This document shows, piece by piece, positions 17,481-25,444 of a DNA stretch of 64,000 nt; within the stretch, counting starts at the first letter, position 1, and each line of letters starts with the position of its first letter. The stretch spans positions 372,001 to 436,000 of the forward strand of contig NZ_FREV01000004.1 of assembly GCF_900143545.1 (NCBI RefSeq), given 5' to 3'. The stretch comes from Loktanella sp. Alg231-35 (GTDB lineage: Bacteria > Pseudomonadota > Alphaproteobacteria > Rhodobacterales > Rhodobacteraceae). The notes below the pieces were generated by a model, which saw nothing but the letters and a program-made list of their open reading frames with translations, was not told the origin of the DNA and searched no databases. A program made the translations under genes and the position numbers.

Positions 17481-18950
17481 ATGTCTTCCGATCCACACAA
17501 ACCGATATCGCAAGATGTGCCGCTTTTTGTCGATCTTGATGGCACGCTTCTCAAGACCGACCTCGCTGAGGAAATGCTGGCGCGCGGCTTCCGGTCCGCC
17601 ACTGCGCTATTTGCGGCCTTCAAGGCCTTTTTGGCCACTGGATTGGGTGGGCTGAAACGCAGTCTGGTTGAAAACGTGGGCTTTACCGCTGAATTGTTGC
17701 CCTACAATCAATCGGTCCGCGACTACATCGCTCAAGCCAAATCCGACGGCCGCCATGTTGTCTTGATGACAGCCGCGGATGAGATCGCAGCACAAGAGAT
17801 CGCAGATTTCTCTGGTGGATTTGACGAGGTGATCGGGTCCGCCCCGGATCGCAACCTCAAGGGGCAGCGCAAGCTGCAAGCCATTAAGGAAATCGTCGGC
17901 AACGGCCCCTTTGAATATCTAGGCGACTCGCAGGCGGATATCCCGATCTGGGAGGCTGCAACCTATCGCGGTTTTGCAAAGGTTCCTGCTGCGGCCAAGG
18001 CACTTGCCGCGCAAGACAGCCATGTCACGTTGACGCCAGAACCATCCAAATCAAAACTCAGATCCCTGATCAAAGCGATGCGCCCACATCAATGGGCGAA
18101 GAATGCGCTGGTGCTTGCCCCGCTTTTGTTTGCACATGATTATGATGATCCGGTCAATCTGCTACGCTCCGCCATGGCATTTGCTGTCTTTTCGATCTGC
18201 GCCTCATCGGTTTATTTGTTCAATGATGTGCTCGATATCGAGGCCGATCGCGCACACCCGACCAAGTCACGTCGGCCCTTCGCGGCGGGCGAGCTTTCAC
18301 CACGGTTTGGTTTTGCGACTTCTGCCGTTCTGCTTGTTTTGTCTTTCCTGTTTGCCTTTGGCACGCTGGGCCCAGCTTTTGGGGCGGTGATGGTCCTCTA
18401 TTTCGCAATGACCACAGCCTACTCGCTCTTTCTCAAGAGCTACTCAACAATCGACGTTGTGGTGCTATCACTGCTCTACACTGTGCGCATCCTTGCTGGA
18501 TCGGCCGCACTGCTGTTCTACCCCAGTTCGTGGTTGCTGATTTTCTCGCTCTTCTTCTTTCTCAGCCTCGCGTACCTCAAACGCTATACCGAGCTTTTGA
18601 AAGCCAAGGGCACTGACAGCCTGCCGTCGCGCAACTACTGGAAAGAGGACCTTTCCATCGTGCAGACCTTCGGCATCACAAGCGGTGGGTTGTCACTTTT
18701 GACGATGGCGCAATACATCCAGAATGAAGCGATCAGCGGGGTCTACCGGACGCCTGCGCTGCTTTGGGCCATCATACCGCTGATGATGTTCTGGATCTAT
18801 CGGGCTTGGATGTGGGCAAGCCGTGGGAAACTCGGCGACGATCCGGTCGTCTTTGCTATTACGGACCGCATCAGCCAAATCTCAGGTGTCATCATCGTCG
18901 GTATCATCCTGTTGGCCTATCGCCTTGATCTACATTGGATGGCACTATGA
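17481..18950 (+). CDS. HAD phosphatase-UbiA prenyltransferase fusion (polyprenyl-phosphate phosphoribosyltransferase-like)
   Basis: A 489-residue two-domain protein. Residues 1-190 form a HAD-like hydrolase with motif I FVDLDGTLLKTD and a later YLGDSQADIPIW acidic motif. Residues 195-489 form a UbiA-type membrane domain with seven to nine helices, starting MRPHQWAKN and carrying NDVLDIEADRAHPTKSRRP, the form found in decaprenyl-phosphate phosphoribosyltransferases. Such enzymes join phosphoribose to polyprenyl phosphate; the fused HAD could remove the 5-phosphate. ATG 17481 is used; an in-frame TTG lies six bases upstream. The SMR-like gene overlaps its stop by four bases, and the GT39 gene is divergent, which suggests a pathway making, flipping and using a lipid-linked pentose (inference). 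Confidence 0.85.
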   Translation: MSSDPHKPISQDVPLFVDLDGTLLKTDLAEEMLARGFRSATALFAAFKAFLATGLGGLKRSLVENVGFTAELLPYNQSVRDYIAQAKSDGRHVVLMTAADEIAAQEIADFSGGFDEVIGSAPDRNLKGQRKLQAIKEIVGNGPFEYLGDSQADIPIWEAATYRGFAKVPAAAKALAAQDSHVTLTPEPSKSKLRSLIKAMRPHQWAKNALVLAPLLFAHDYDDPVNLLRSAMAFAVFSICASSVYLFNDVLDIEADRAHPTKSRRPFAAGELSPRFGFATSAVLLVLSFLFAFGTLGPAFGAVMVLYFAMTTAYSLFLKSYSTIDVVVLSLLYTVRILAGSAALLFYPSSWLLIFSLFFFLSLAYLKRYTELLKAKGTDSLPSRNYWKEDLSIVQTFGITSGGLSLLTMAQYIQNEAISGVYRTPALLWAIIPLMMFWIYRAWMWASRGKLGDDPVVFAITDRISQISGVIIVGIILLAYRLDLHWMAL

Positions 18951-19315
18951 CACTTGGGTTATTTGGCATTGTCTTTGCGAGCGTCACACTGTCAGCATTG
19001 GGGCAAACGGCCTTCAAACTGGGTGTTTCAAAGATCGATATTCCTGATGCGGCCTCTGTTCTGGCGAAAGCCATGGCCTTCGTTTTCTCACCTTTCGTGC
19101 TTTTGGGGCTGACGCTATATGCCGTGGGCACAGTACTGTGGCTTTTCGCCCTGCGGCAGCTTGATCTGTCGGTGGCCTATCCCTTTGTCGCGATGAGCTT
19201 TGTGATGGTTGCACTTTCAAGCGTTGTGTTCCTTGGGGAAACGCTTGATCCCATGCGGATCGTGGGGCTGTCGCTCATTATTCTGGGAATATTGGTCATC
19301 GCACGGACGGCGTAA
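18947..19315 (+). CDS. SMR/EamA-like small membrane transporter (possible lipid-linked sugar flippase)
   Basis: A 122-residue protein with four helices in the EmrE/ArnE arrangement (SALGQTAFKLGVS near residue 14, ALRQLDLSVAYPFVAMSFV near 66, GLSLIILGILVIA at the end). The ATG at 18947 overlaps the HAD-UbiA stop (ATGA), so the two are coupled; an upstream in-frame start at 18935 is less likely. Four-helix proteins of this type flip undecaprenyl-phospho-aminoarabinose in the ArnE/F system, and coupling to a polyprenyl-phosphate prenyltransferase supports a flippase role here. The gap 19316-19408 to frcA holds no gene. Confidence 0.75.
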   Translation: MTLGLFGIVFASVTLSALGQTAFKLGVSKIDIPDAASVLAKAMAFVFSPFVLLGLTLYAVGTVLWLFALRQLDLSVAYPFVAMSFVMVALSSVVFLGETLDPMRIVGLSLIILGILVIARTA

Positions 19316-19408
19316 CATCAGTGGTTGCCATTGCGCAGCCGGTCTCGTCGAACAGCTTCACTGGGACGCCGTCTCCTTTGACGCCCCGATACCCGATCAA
19401 CTGGCCCT

Positions 19409-20173
19409 CTATTGCACCGGCGCTTCCTTCGCACCGGTCATGAAGGCCACCGCGTCAGACATTGTGTAATCTTTGGGATCAACCACACACAGCCGCTTGC
19501 CAAGGCGATGGACGTGAATACGGTCGGCGACCTCGAAGACATGCGGCATGTTGTGGCTGATCAGGATGATCGGAATACCACGCGACCGGACATCAAGGAT
19601 CAGTTCCAGTACCCGACGCGACTCTTTCACACCAAGGGCCGCGGTGGGTTCGTCCAAGATGATTACCTTGGATCCAAAGGCCGCAGCCCGCGCCACCGCA
19701 ACACCCTGACGTTGGCCACCAGAGAGAGTTTCGACCGCTTGGTTGATGTTCTGGATTGTCATCAACCCAAGCTCTGACAGCTTGTCGCGCGCCAACTTTT
19801 CCATACGTGGTCGGTCCAACTGGCGCAGCCACTTGCCCCGAAACCCCGGTTTGCGCAACTCGCGCCCCATAAACATATTATCCGCAATGGACAGTGCCGG
19901 TGACATCGCAAGGGTCTGATAGACGGTTTCTATCCCTTCCTCGCGGGCATCGGTTGGTGACGTGAACCGCACCTGACGCCCGTCGAGGAACACCTCCCCT
20001 TCATCGGGGACAACCGCACCAGAGACTGCCTTGATCAGTGAAGACTTGCCGGCGCCGTTGTCGCCAATGACGGCCAGAATTTCGCCGGGGTAAAGATCAA
20101 AATCGCAGCGGTCGAGTGCGGTGACCTTGCCATAGCGTTTGACCAAGCCGCGCCCTTTTAAAATTGGTTCCAT
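19409..20173 (-). CDS. frcA: Sugar ABC transporter ATP-binding protein (FrcA type)
   Basis: A 254-residue single-domain ATPase of the sugar type that pairs with RbsC-like permeases. Walker A GDNGAGKSS, signature LSGGQRQGVAVARA and Walker B VIILDEPTAAL are intact. The short single-domain form is typical of FrcA, unlike the double-domain RbsA. ATG 20173 overlaps the frcC stop by one base (TAATG). It is the last gene of frcBCA; I see no kinase gene next to it. Confidence 0.85.
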   Translation of the reverse strand: MEPILKGRGLVKRYGKVTALDRCDFDLYPGEILAVIGDNGAGKSSLIKAVSGAVVPDEGEVFLDGRQVRFTSPTDAREEGIETVYQTLAMSPALSIADNMFMGRELRKPGFRGKWLRQLDRPRMEKLARDKLSELGLMTIQNINQAVETLSGGQRQGVAVARAAAFGSKVIILDEPTAALGVKESRRVLELILDVRSRGIPIILISHNMPHVFEVADRIHVHRLGKRLCVVDPKDYTMSDAVAFMTGAKEAPVQ

Positions 20174-21261
20174 TATGCCGATACCTTTCTGATCCACTGG
20201 TCCACGGTGACAGCGCCGATGATCAGCACGCCGATAAGAAGGAAAGTCCATTGCGCGTCGGCCCCGGCAAGGCGCAATCCTAGGGTAAAGACCCCAACAA
20301 TTAGCGCCCCGAACAGAGGTCCCATAATGGACCCCCGCCCACCAAAGAGCGAGATGCCGCCAATCACAACAGCGGTGATGCTTTCGATATTCAAGAGTTG
20401 GCCAGAGGTTGGGCTGACTGAGCCGATCCGCCCGATCAGCGCCCAGCCTGCAATCGCGCAGATGAACCCAGTGACCGCATAGACCGAAATCAGCGTGTAG
20501 CGGACGTTGACACCTGACAACTGCGCCGCCTCAGGGTCATCACCCACAGCATAGACGTGTCGACCCCAGGCGGTCTGGCTGAGCACATAGCCAAGGACCG
20601 CAAAGATCAGCACCATCGCGATCACACCATAGGTAAAGGTCGCACCTCCGCGCCCATCGGCATCCGCACCAATCTTAAACGTCGTCCCCAACAGTTGCAG
20701 CAGCGGTGCTTCGGCCTCAATATCCTGACTGCGGATGGTTTCATTGGCCGAATAAAGGAAATTGGCCGCCAGAACGATCTGCCACATACCAAGCGTCACA
20801 ATAAACGGGGGCAGCTTCATCACGGCCACGAGCCAACCATTGATCGACCCGATCAATGTACCAAAGGCCAGACCAAAGGCGACGGCCACTTCAACTGGGA
20901 CGCCATAGCGGAACGTGAATTGTCCCATAATCACACTTGAAAGCACGGCAATGGCACCGACGCTAAGATCAATGCCCGCAGTGAGGATCACAAGGCTTTG
21001 GGCCGCTGCGACGATGCCCACGATCTGCACCTGTTGCAGGATCAGGGTCAGTGCAAATGGTGAAAAGAATTTCGATCCGAGCAGCAACCCGAAAACAACA
21101 ATCGAGGCAACTAGGACAAAGAGCGGCACAAGGGCCGGATTAACGTGAAGCGCATGCTGCAGATGGGCCAGAAACCCTTTGCGGTCATCGGCAAACTCGG
21201 CCACCTGCTCGGTGCGGTTCGCTTTGACGACAGCTTCATAACTCTCAGAATCGTTTGGCAT
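20173..21261 (-). CDS. frcC: Sugar ABC transporter permease (FrcC type)
   Basis: A 362-residue permease of the RbsC/XylH family with about ten helices; AGIDLSVGAIAVLSSVIMG and GGRGSIMGPLFGALIVGVF are typical family stretches. A hydrophilic N-terminus of about 40 residues precedes helix 1. The ATG at 21261 is preceded by AAGGGG. It follows frcB after a 103-base gap that holds a hairpin. Confidence 0.87.
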   Translation of the reverse strand: MPNDSESYEAVVKANRTEQVAEFADDRKGFLAHLQHALHVNPALVPLFVLVASIVVFGLLLGSKFFSPFALTLILQQVQIVGIVAAAQSLVILTAGIDLSVGAIAVLSSVIMGQFTFRYGVPVEVAVAFGLAFGTLIGSINGWLVAVMKLPPFIVTLGMWQIVLAANFLYSANETIRSQDIEAEAPLLQLLGTTFKIGADADGRGGATFTYGVIAMVLIFAVLGYVLSQTAWGRHVYAVGDDPEAAQLSGVNVRYTLISVYAVTGFICAIAGWALIGRIGSVSPTSGQLLNIESITAVVIGGISLFGGRGSIMGPLFGALIVGVFTLGLRLAGADAQWTFLLIGVLIIGAVTVDQWIRKVSA

Positions 21262-21310
21262 TTGGCGGCCCCTTGCTCGTCACGTGATCAGGCTAACACA
21301 GCCTGCGGTG

Positions 21311-21333
21311 AAAAAGGGCAACTTGCGCTGCCC
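21311..21333 (-). terminator. Attenuator hairpin between frcB and frcC
   Basis: On the minus strand, GGGCAGC and GTTGCCC can pair (one G-T) around a GCAA loop, followed by TTTTT. This is a weak intrinsic terminator placed right after the binding-protein gene, where it would lower expression of permease and ATPase relative to the binding protein. Confidence 0.6.
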
Positions 21334-21364
21334 TCTTTCCTGTCAATCGGGAGAATTTGTGGGA

Positions 21365-22384
21365 TTAGCCCCAGCAGAGGTCCGTGCCGTCGGCAACAGA
21401 GATGCTGTCGACACCATCTGCAGGTTGGTCGGTGACCAAGGCAACGCCAGTGTCAAAGAAATCTTTGCCCGGCGTGTTCTCGGGCAATGTGCCGTCGACC
21501 GCAAAAGCTGCAATCGCTTCGATGCCTTTGGAGGCCATCAACAGTGGATACTGCTGCGAGGTTGCGCCGATTACGCCATCTGCGACGTTCTGCACACCTG
21601 GGCAGCCGCCATCAACCGACACGATCAGCACGTCATTTTCACGGCCAATCGACTTGAGCGCCTCATAGGCACCTGCCGCGGCAGGCTCGTTGATCGTGTA
21701 GACCACGTTGATCTCTGGATCGACGGCAAGGAGGTTTTCCATCGCGCGGCGTCCGCCTTCTTCGTTGCCGGCGGTGACGTCGTTGCCTACGATACGTGCA
21801 TCATCTTCGTCGCCGTTCACATTCGGATCAGCAAGGTCGATGCCAAAGCCCTGCAAGAAGCCCTGATCGCGCAGCACGCCAACAGTTGGCTGGCTCACGG
21901 AAAGGTCGAGCATCGCGATCTTCGCGTTTGCTGCATCATCACCAAGCGTTGCCGCGGCCCATTCACCGATAAGTTCACCGGCAAGGAAGTTGTCCGTGGC
22001 AAAGGTCGCGTCAGCGGCGTCGATTGGATCAAGCGGCGTGTCGAGCGCAATCACCAACAGGCCAGCGTCGCGGGCTTGTGTTACGGCACCCACGATGGAT
22101 GATGTATCAGAGGCGGTCAGCAGGATACCTGATGCGCCGTCCGCGATGCAGGTCTCAATCGCAGCTACTTGTGTTTCGTGATCGCCGTCCACCTTACCTG
22201 CGTATGAACGCAGCGTCATGCCAGCGGCTTCGGCAGCGGCTTCAGCACCTTCACGCATTTTCACAAAGAACGGGTTGGTGTCAGTTTTTGTGATCAGACA
22301 CGCAGAGGGGCCGTGGCCATCCGCCATTGCCGTGCCAGCCGATGTGACCGCAACCAGCGCTGTACCAATTAGTAGTTTTTTCAT
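21365..22384 (-). CDS. frcB: Fructose-type sugar ABC transporter substrate-binding protein (FrcB type)
   Basis: A 339-residue periplasmic binding protein of the RbsB family. Residues 1-22 form the signal peptide ([20 protein letters not shown]...). The mature protein opens with [19 protein letters not shown], close to FrcB of rhizobia, and has [20 protein letters not shown]. The ATG at 22384 has GGGAGG four to nine bases upstream; a further upstream start at 22420 is rejected because it precedes the signal peptide without a ribosome site. Fructose is inferred from the family; ribose or mannose are possible. Confidence 0.85.
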   Translation of the reverse strand: MKKLLIGTALVAVTSAGTAMADGHGPSACLITKTDTNPFFVKMREGAEAAAEAAGMTLRSYAGKVDGDHETQVAAIETCIADGASGILLTASDTSSIVGAVTQARDAGLLVIALDTPLDPIDAADATFATDNFLAGELIGEWAAATLGDDAANAKIAMLDLSVSQPTVGVLRDQGFLQGFGIDLADPNVNGDEDDARIVGNDVTAGNEEGGRRAMENLLAVDPEINVVYTINEPAAAGAYEALKSIGRENDVLIVSVDGGCPGVQNVADGVIGATSQQYPLLMASKGIEAIAAFAVDGTLPENTPGKDFFDTGVALVTDQPADGVDSISVADGTDLCWG

Positions 22385-22493
22385 GTTTTCCTCCCAGAAA
22401 ATCAAAGGTCCGAGGGCCACTCACCCCCAAGGTCGTCATGCTCACCCAACGGAAGCAGATGACCCTAAGGAAACCGATTCTCGTGGGGCTGTC

Positions 22494-22507
22494 AATTAAT
22501 TAATTAA
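22494..22507. promoter_or_regulatory. AT-rich palindrome between frcB and frcR
   Basis: The stretch AATTAATTAATTAA lies in the 173-base gap between the divergent frcB and frcR genes, followed by TTTCTTTATTAATTTTC. ROK repressors commonly bind AT-rich palindromes, so this is the best operator candidate for FrcR. Confidence 0.4.
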
Positions 22508-22557
22508 CTTTCTTTATTAATTTTCTTCGGCTAGACTTTTCTGCACGGGAGGTGCTT

Positions 22558-23772
22558 ATGGGCGCTGGTATGCCAGAAACAGTTGTCAGATCGATCAGCG
22601 CCGGGCTGAGCCAGAAAGGCGTAAGCAACCACAATGAGCGGTTGCTTCTGACGCTATTGCAAAGGCATGGAAATATGCCCGCAAGCGACCTCGCCAGACT
22701 GTCAGGCCTGTCGGCCCCTGCCGTCTCTGCCATTCTTAAAAGATTGGAAAGCAACGGGTTGTTGATTCGCGGCGTGCCCGTGCGCGGCAAGGTCGGCAAG
22801 CCCTCTGTCCCGATGATGCTGTCACCAGATGGTGTCTTGGCGTTTGGGCTCAAGATCGGGCGACGCTCTGCGGACCTTCTTTTGATGGATATAACCGGTG
22901 CTGTGCGTCAGCAGTTGCAGCTCAAATACAACGCACCCATCGCCGCCGAGGTTTTCGCCTTCGTATCTGACGGCATGGCTACTATCACCGAAGGTTTGGC
23001 GCCCGAATTAACTGATCGAATTTGCGGCATCGGCGTCGCTGCCCCATTCGAGATGTGGAACTGGACCGAGCCCACCGCTGCCATCACGCAGGAATTCGCA
23101 GCCTGGCAAGACGTCAACATCGCACAGGAAATAGCAAGGTTCAGCGCGCTGCCCGTGTCCCTTGTCAATGACGCCACTGCGGCCTGCAAGGCCGAACATG
23201 TCTTTGGACGTGGCAAAGCATTCCGTGACTATGCCTATTTCTTTGTGGGTGCTTTTATTGGCGGCGGCATTGTCTTGAACCACTCTGTGTTTGAGGGGCG
23301 GCAGGGAAACGCGGGCGCGCTCGGCTCTTTGCCAAGCGTCAGTCCTTTGGGGGAGAGCAAGCAGCTAGTCGATCTCGCCTCGATCCACCTGCTTGAGGCG
23401 CGTCTGGCAGAAGTTGATATCGACCCCGCGATCATCTGGAAGACACCGCAAGATTGGAGCGGGATCGCCCGATACGTCGATCTGTGGTTGGGTCAAACTG
23501 CACAGGAATTGGCCAAGGCCTGCTTGGCGACATGCTCTGTAATTGATTTTGAGGCAATCCTGATCGACGGGGCCTTCCCTGAAGATATCCGGCAGGATCT
23601 GGTGGCACGGGTGCAGCGTTACATGGTCAATCAAGACACACGTGGCCTGCTGCCGCCACCCATCGAAAGCGGCAGCATCGGCGGCAATGCCAGAGCGGTT
23701 GGCGCTGCCTGTGGGCCGATCTTGTCGGGGTATTTGCTGAACACCAATGCGGGTTTGGCTGTCGCCTCTTAG
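22558..23772 (+). CDS. ROK-family transcriptional regulator (FrcR-like)
   Basis: A 404-residue regulator with an N-terminal winged helix-turn-helix (about residues 20-75, HGNMPASDLARLSGLSAPAVSAILKRL) and a C-terminal ROK domain. The ROK zinc motif CxCGxxGC is absent, as in several rhizobial FrcR-like proteins. ATG 22558 is chosen because GGGAGG lies five bases upstream; an in-frame GTG at 22552 is inside that ribosome site. It is divergent from frcBCA, so it most likely represses that operon in response to sugar. It converges on phnF. Confidence 0.85.
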   Translation: MGAGMPETVVRSISAGLSQKGVSNHNERLLLTLLQRHGNMPASDLARLSGLSAPAVSAILKRLESNGLLIRGVPVRGKVGKPSVPMMLSPDGVLAFGLKIGRRSADLLLMDITGAVRQQLQLKYNAPIAAEVFAFVSDGMATITEGLAPELTDRICGIGVAAPFEMWNWTEPTAAITQEFAAWQDVNIAQEIARFSALPVSLVNDATAACKAEHVFGRGKAFRDYAYFFVGAFIGGGIVLNHSVFEGRQGNAGALGSLPSVSPLGESKQLVDLASIHLLEARLAEVDIDPAIIWKTPQDWSGIARYVDLWLGQTAQELAKACLATCSVIDFEAILIDGAFPEDIRQDLVARVQRYMVNQDTRGLLPPPIESGSIGGNARAVGAACGPILSGYLLNTNAGLAVAS

Positions 23773-23790
23773 GGTTGGAAGCCGCTCAAT

Positions 23791-24528
23791 CTATGCCGAT
23801 GGGCCGTCAAGCGTGAGCGTGACACGATCACCGGCAAAAAATGTGCGCCCATACTCCACGGGAATCTGCGCGGCATCCACGTTGACACCCGTCGATTTCA
23901 GTACCGGGTCACCTTCGCGCAGATGCAAATGAAGCGCATGTGTCGGTGTCGCAAGCACTGCCGTCAGGCGGGTAGAGGCGCGCGTGTAATCCGTAATCCC
24001 AACCAGCCTGAGGGCCTCTGTCACGCTGCTGTGGGTTTGCAGAGCCGCAGCAAGGCCGGGCAATCGCTCTAACGGGAAAACACTCTCGAACACCGCGATG
24101 GGCCGACCATCGCCCAGCGACAAACCGTGGTAGGCGCACACCTGGGCGCGCTGGGAAATTTGCAGTGCCTGTGCCTCGCCTGCGGCTGCCGCACGCACCT
24201 CGATCTGCAGAACGCGCTTTTCCGGGCGGCGTCCTGTCGCCAGCAGGTTTTCATGGAACCGAACCCTTTGCCCGATGGGGTAATCGGTTGGTTGTCCCGC
24301 AACATAGGCCCCTGCCCCGCGCCGTGTACGCACCAAACCTTCGTCGATCAATTGCGCAAGCGCATGGCGCACCGTGTGCCGGTTCACACCAAAACGCGCG
24401 GCCAGTGCCGCCTCGGTCGGCAGCTTGTCACCGGGCACATAGCGGCGCTCGGCAATGCTGCCACGCAGGTCTGCGGCAATGGAACGCCAGATGGGCGTGC
24501 TGCGGGGTTTGGTTGGGTCGTTAGACAA
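23791..24528 (-). CDS. phnF: GntR-family regulator, PhnF type
   Basis: A 245-residue GntR/HutC regulator: N-terminal winged helix (PGDKLPTEAALAARFGVNRHTVRHAL, about 33-58) and a C-terminal UTRA ligand domain (about 95-240). The length and the VNRHTVRHALAQLIDEGLV helix match phosphonate regulators named PhnF. The next gene upstream on the same strand is DUF1045, and phnM is divergent from that, which supports a phosphonate role. A TCTA-N6-TAGA element 49 bases upstream is a candidate autoregulatory site. Confidence 0.82.
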   Translation of the reverse strand: MSNDPTKPRSTPIWRSIAADLRGSIAERRYVPGDKLPTEAALAARFGVNRHTVRHALAQLIDEGLVRTRRGAGAYVAGQPTDYPIGQRVRFHENLLATGRRPEKRVLQIEVRAAAAGEAQALQISQRAQVCAYHGLSLGDGRPIAVFESVFPLERLPGLAAALQTHSSVTEALRLVGITDYTRASTRLTAVLATPTHALHLHLREGDPVLKSTGVNVDAAQIPVEYGRTFFAGDRVTLTLDGPSA

Positions 24529-24576
24529 AGTTCACAAAATTCCTCTGGGGAAATGGATCGAATCTGATAGAATATG

Positions 24577-24590
24577 TCTAGTTGTATAGA
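24577..24590. promoter_or_regulatory. Candidate PhnF operator
   Basis: TCTAGTTGTATAGA has inverted ends (TCTA/TAGA) and also reads as a direct repeat TGTCTAGT-TGTATAGA with an eight-base period. It resembles the GTMTAKAC-type sites of HutC-class GntR regulators and lies 49 bases before phnF. The rest of the gap, 24591-24723, holds no intact gene. Confidence 0.45.
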
Positions 24591-24723
24591 TGCTATGAAA
24601 GTTGTCGAGATGAAAGATCACGCACACGACGCGGCAGATCGCAAGGCATCCAGACGCAGGTGCTGTCGCCGCTTGCGCAAACGCGAATTAGAATGCGACG
24701 GTCAATGTCGCCGTCAACGCCCT

Positions 24724-25395
24724 TCACCCGGTGAGCGAATAGCGATGGATCACCTCAAACTGCCCATCCGCACGCTCACCCACCAGCGCAAGCTCGGTTA
24801 CGATAAATGGATGGGCCAGCGATGGCAGATTTGCCGACAGGACCGCCTGCCAATGGGCAATCTCCTCAGAGGCAAGCGAACCGGTGAGTGTCAGGTGAAA
24901 GCGAAATGCGTCCAAAACATTAGGATAGCCCCATTGGGTCAGGTTCGCGTCTTGCACTGCATCCAGATTGGTCGCGCGGCGGCGCGCCAGCTCTTCCTCA
25001 CTAGCGGGTGCGCGAAAGCTGTCCAATTCTATCACGCAAGCCGCTGCCAATTTGGCCAGATCGTCAGTCGGCGCGGCGGGCACGAGAGCCAGAAAGCGAC
25101 CCAATTTCGTCAACCCCAGCGGACCGCAAGTTGCGGGGCCAAGGCGACTGGCCAAATCCGCCACAGCGTCTTGCAAATCGGCCAAGCGGCACCCTTCGGC
25201 CAGTCGAAAAGGTGGTTTCAACGTGCCGTGGAACCCGTATTTGCGCGGTGTCTCGGTGACGCCATCAAGACCCGCGATGTCCAGCTGATCTGCTGGGCAT
25301 CCACGGGCAACATCCCACCCCAACCAGACGGCACCGAAATCAGCCATCGCACCTTCGGGCGGGACAAAGTAAACTGCAAAGCGAGAGTATGACAT
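24724..25395 (-). CDS. DUF1045 phosphonate-metabolism protein (2H phosphoesterase-like)
   Basis: A 223-residue protein of the DUF1045 family that is found in C-P lyase loci. It has two HxT/S-type sites expected for a 2H phosphoesterase fold: FHGTLKPPF near residue 55 and FRFHLTLTGSL near 166. This makes a cyclic-phosphate esterase role plausible but unproven. ATG 25395 is preceded by AAGGTG, five bases away. Its start codon shares the CATG at 25393-25396 with an in-frame ATG on the opposite strand for phnM. Confidence 0.8.
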   Translation of the reverse strand: MSYSRFAVYFVPPEGAMADFGAVWLGWDVARGCPADQLDIAGLDGVTETPRKYGFHGTLKPPFRLAEGCRLADLQDAVADLASRLGPATCGPLGLTKLGRFLALVPAAPTDDLAKLAAACVIELDSFRAPASEEELARRRATNLDAVQDANLTQWGYPNVLDAFRFHLTLTGSLASEEIAHWQAVLSANLPSLAHPFIVTELALVGERADGQFEVIHRYSLTG

Positions 25396-25444
25396 GAATT
25401 CACCTTTCGATCCCGATGGTCTTACGGACTTTCACGACAGTCAG

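Noticed and set aside
17327-17638. Upstream extension of the GT39-type protein by 104 residues
   Set aside because: It would overlap the divergent HAD-UbiA coding region, and the first membrane helix begins just after the double ATG at 17326/17323.
22494-22526. AT-rich stretch as a possible mobile-element or integration site
   Set aside because: There are no terminal repeats, integrase or transposase gene nearby; an operator for the adjacent ROK regulator is simpler.
24574-25392. A 272-residue plus-strand frame across the phnF-DUF1045 region
   Set aside because: Most of it is antisense to DUF1045. Only its first 40 residues are of interest as a possible phnG remnant, discussed as a finding.
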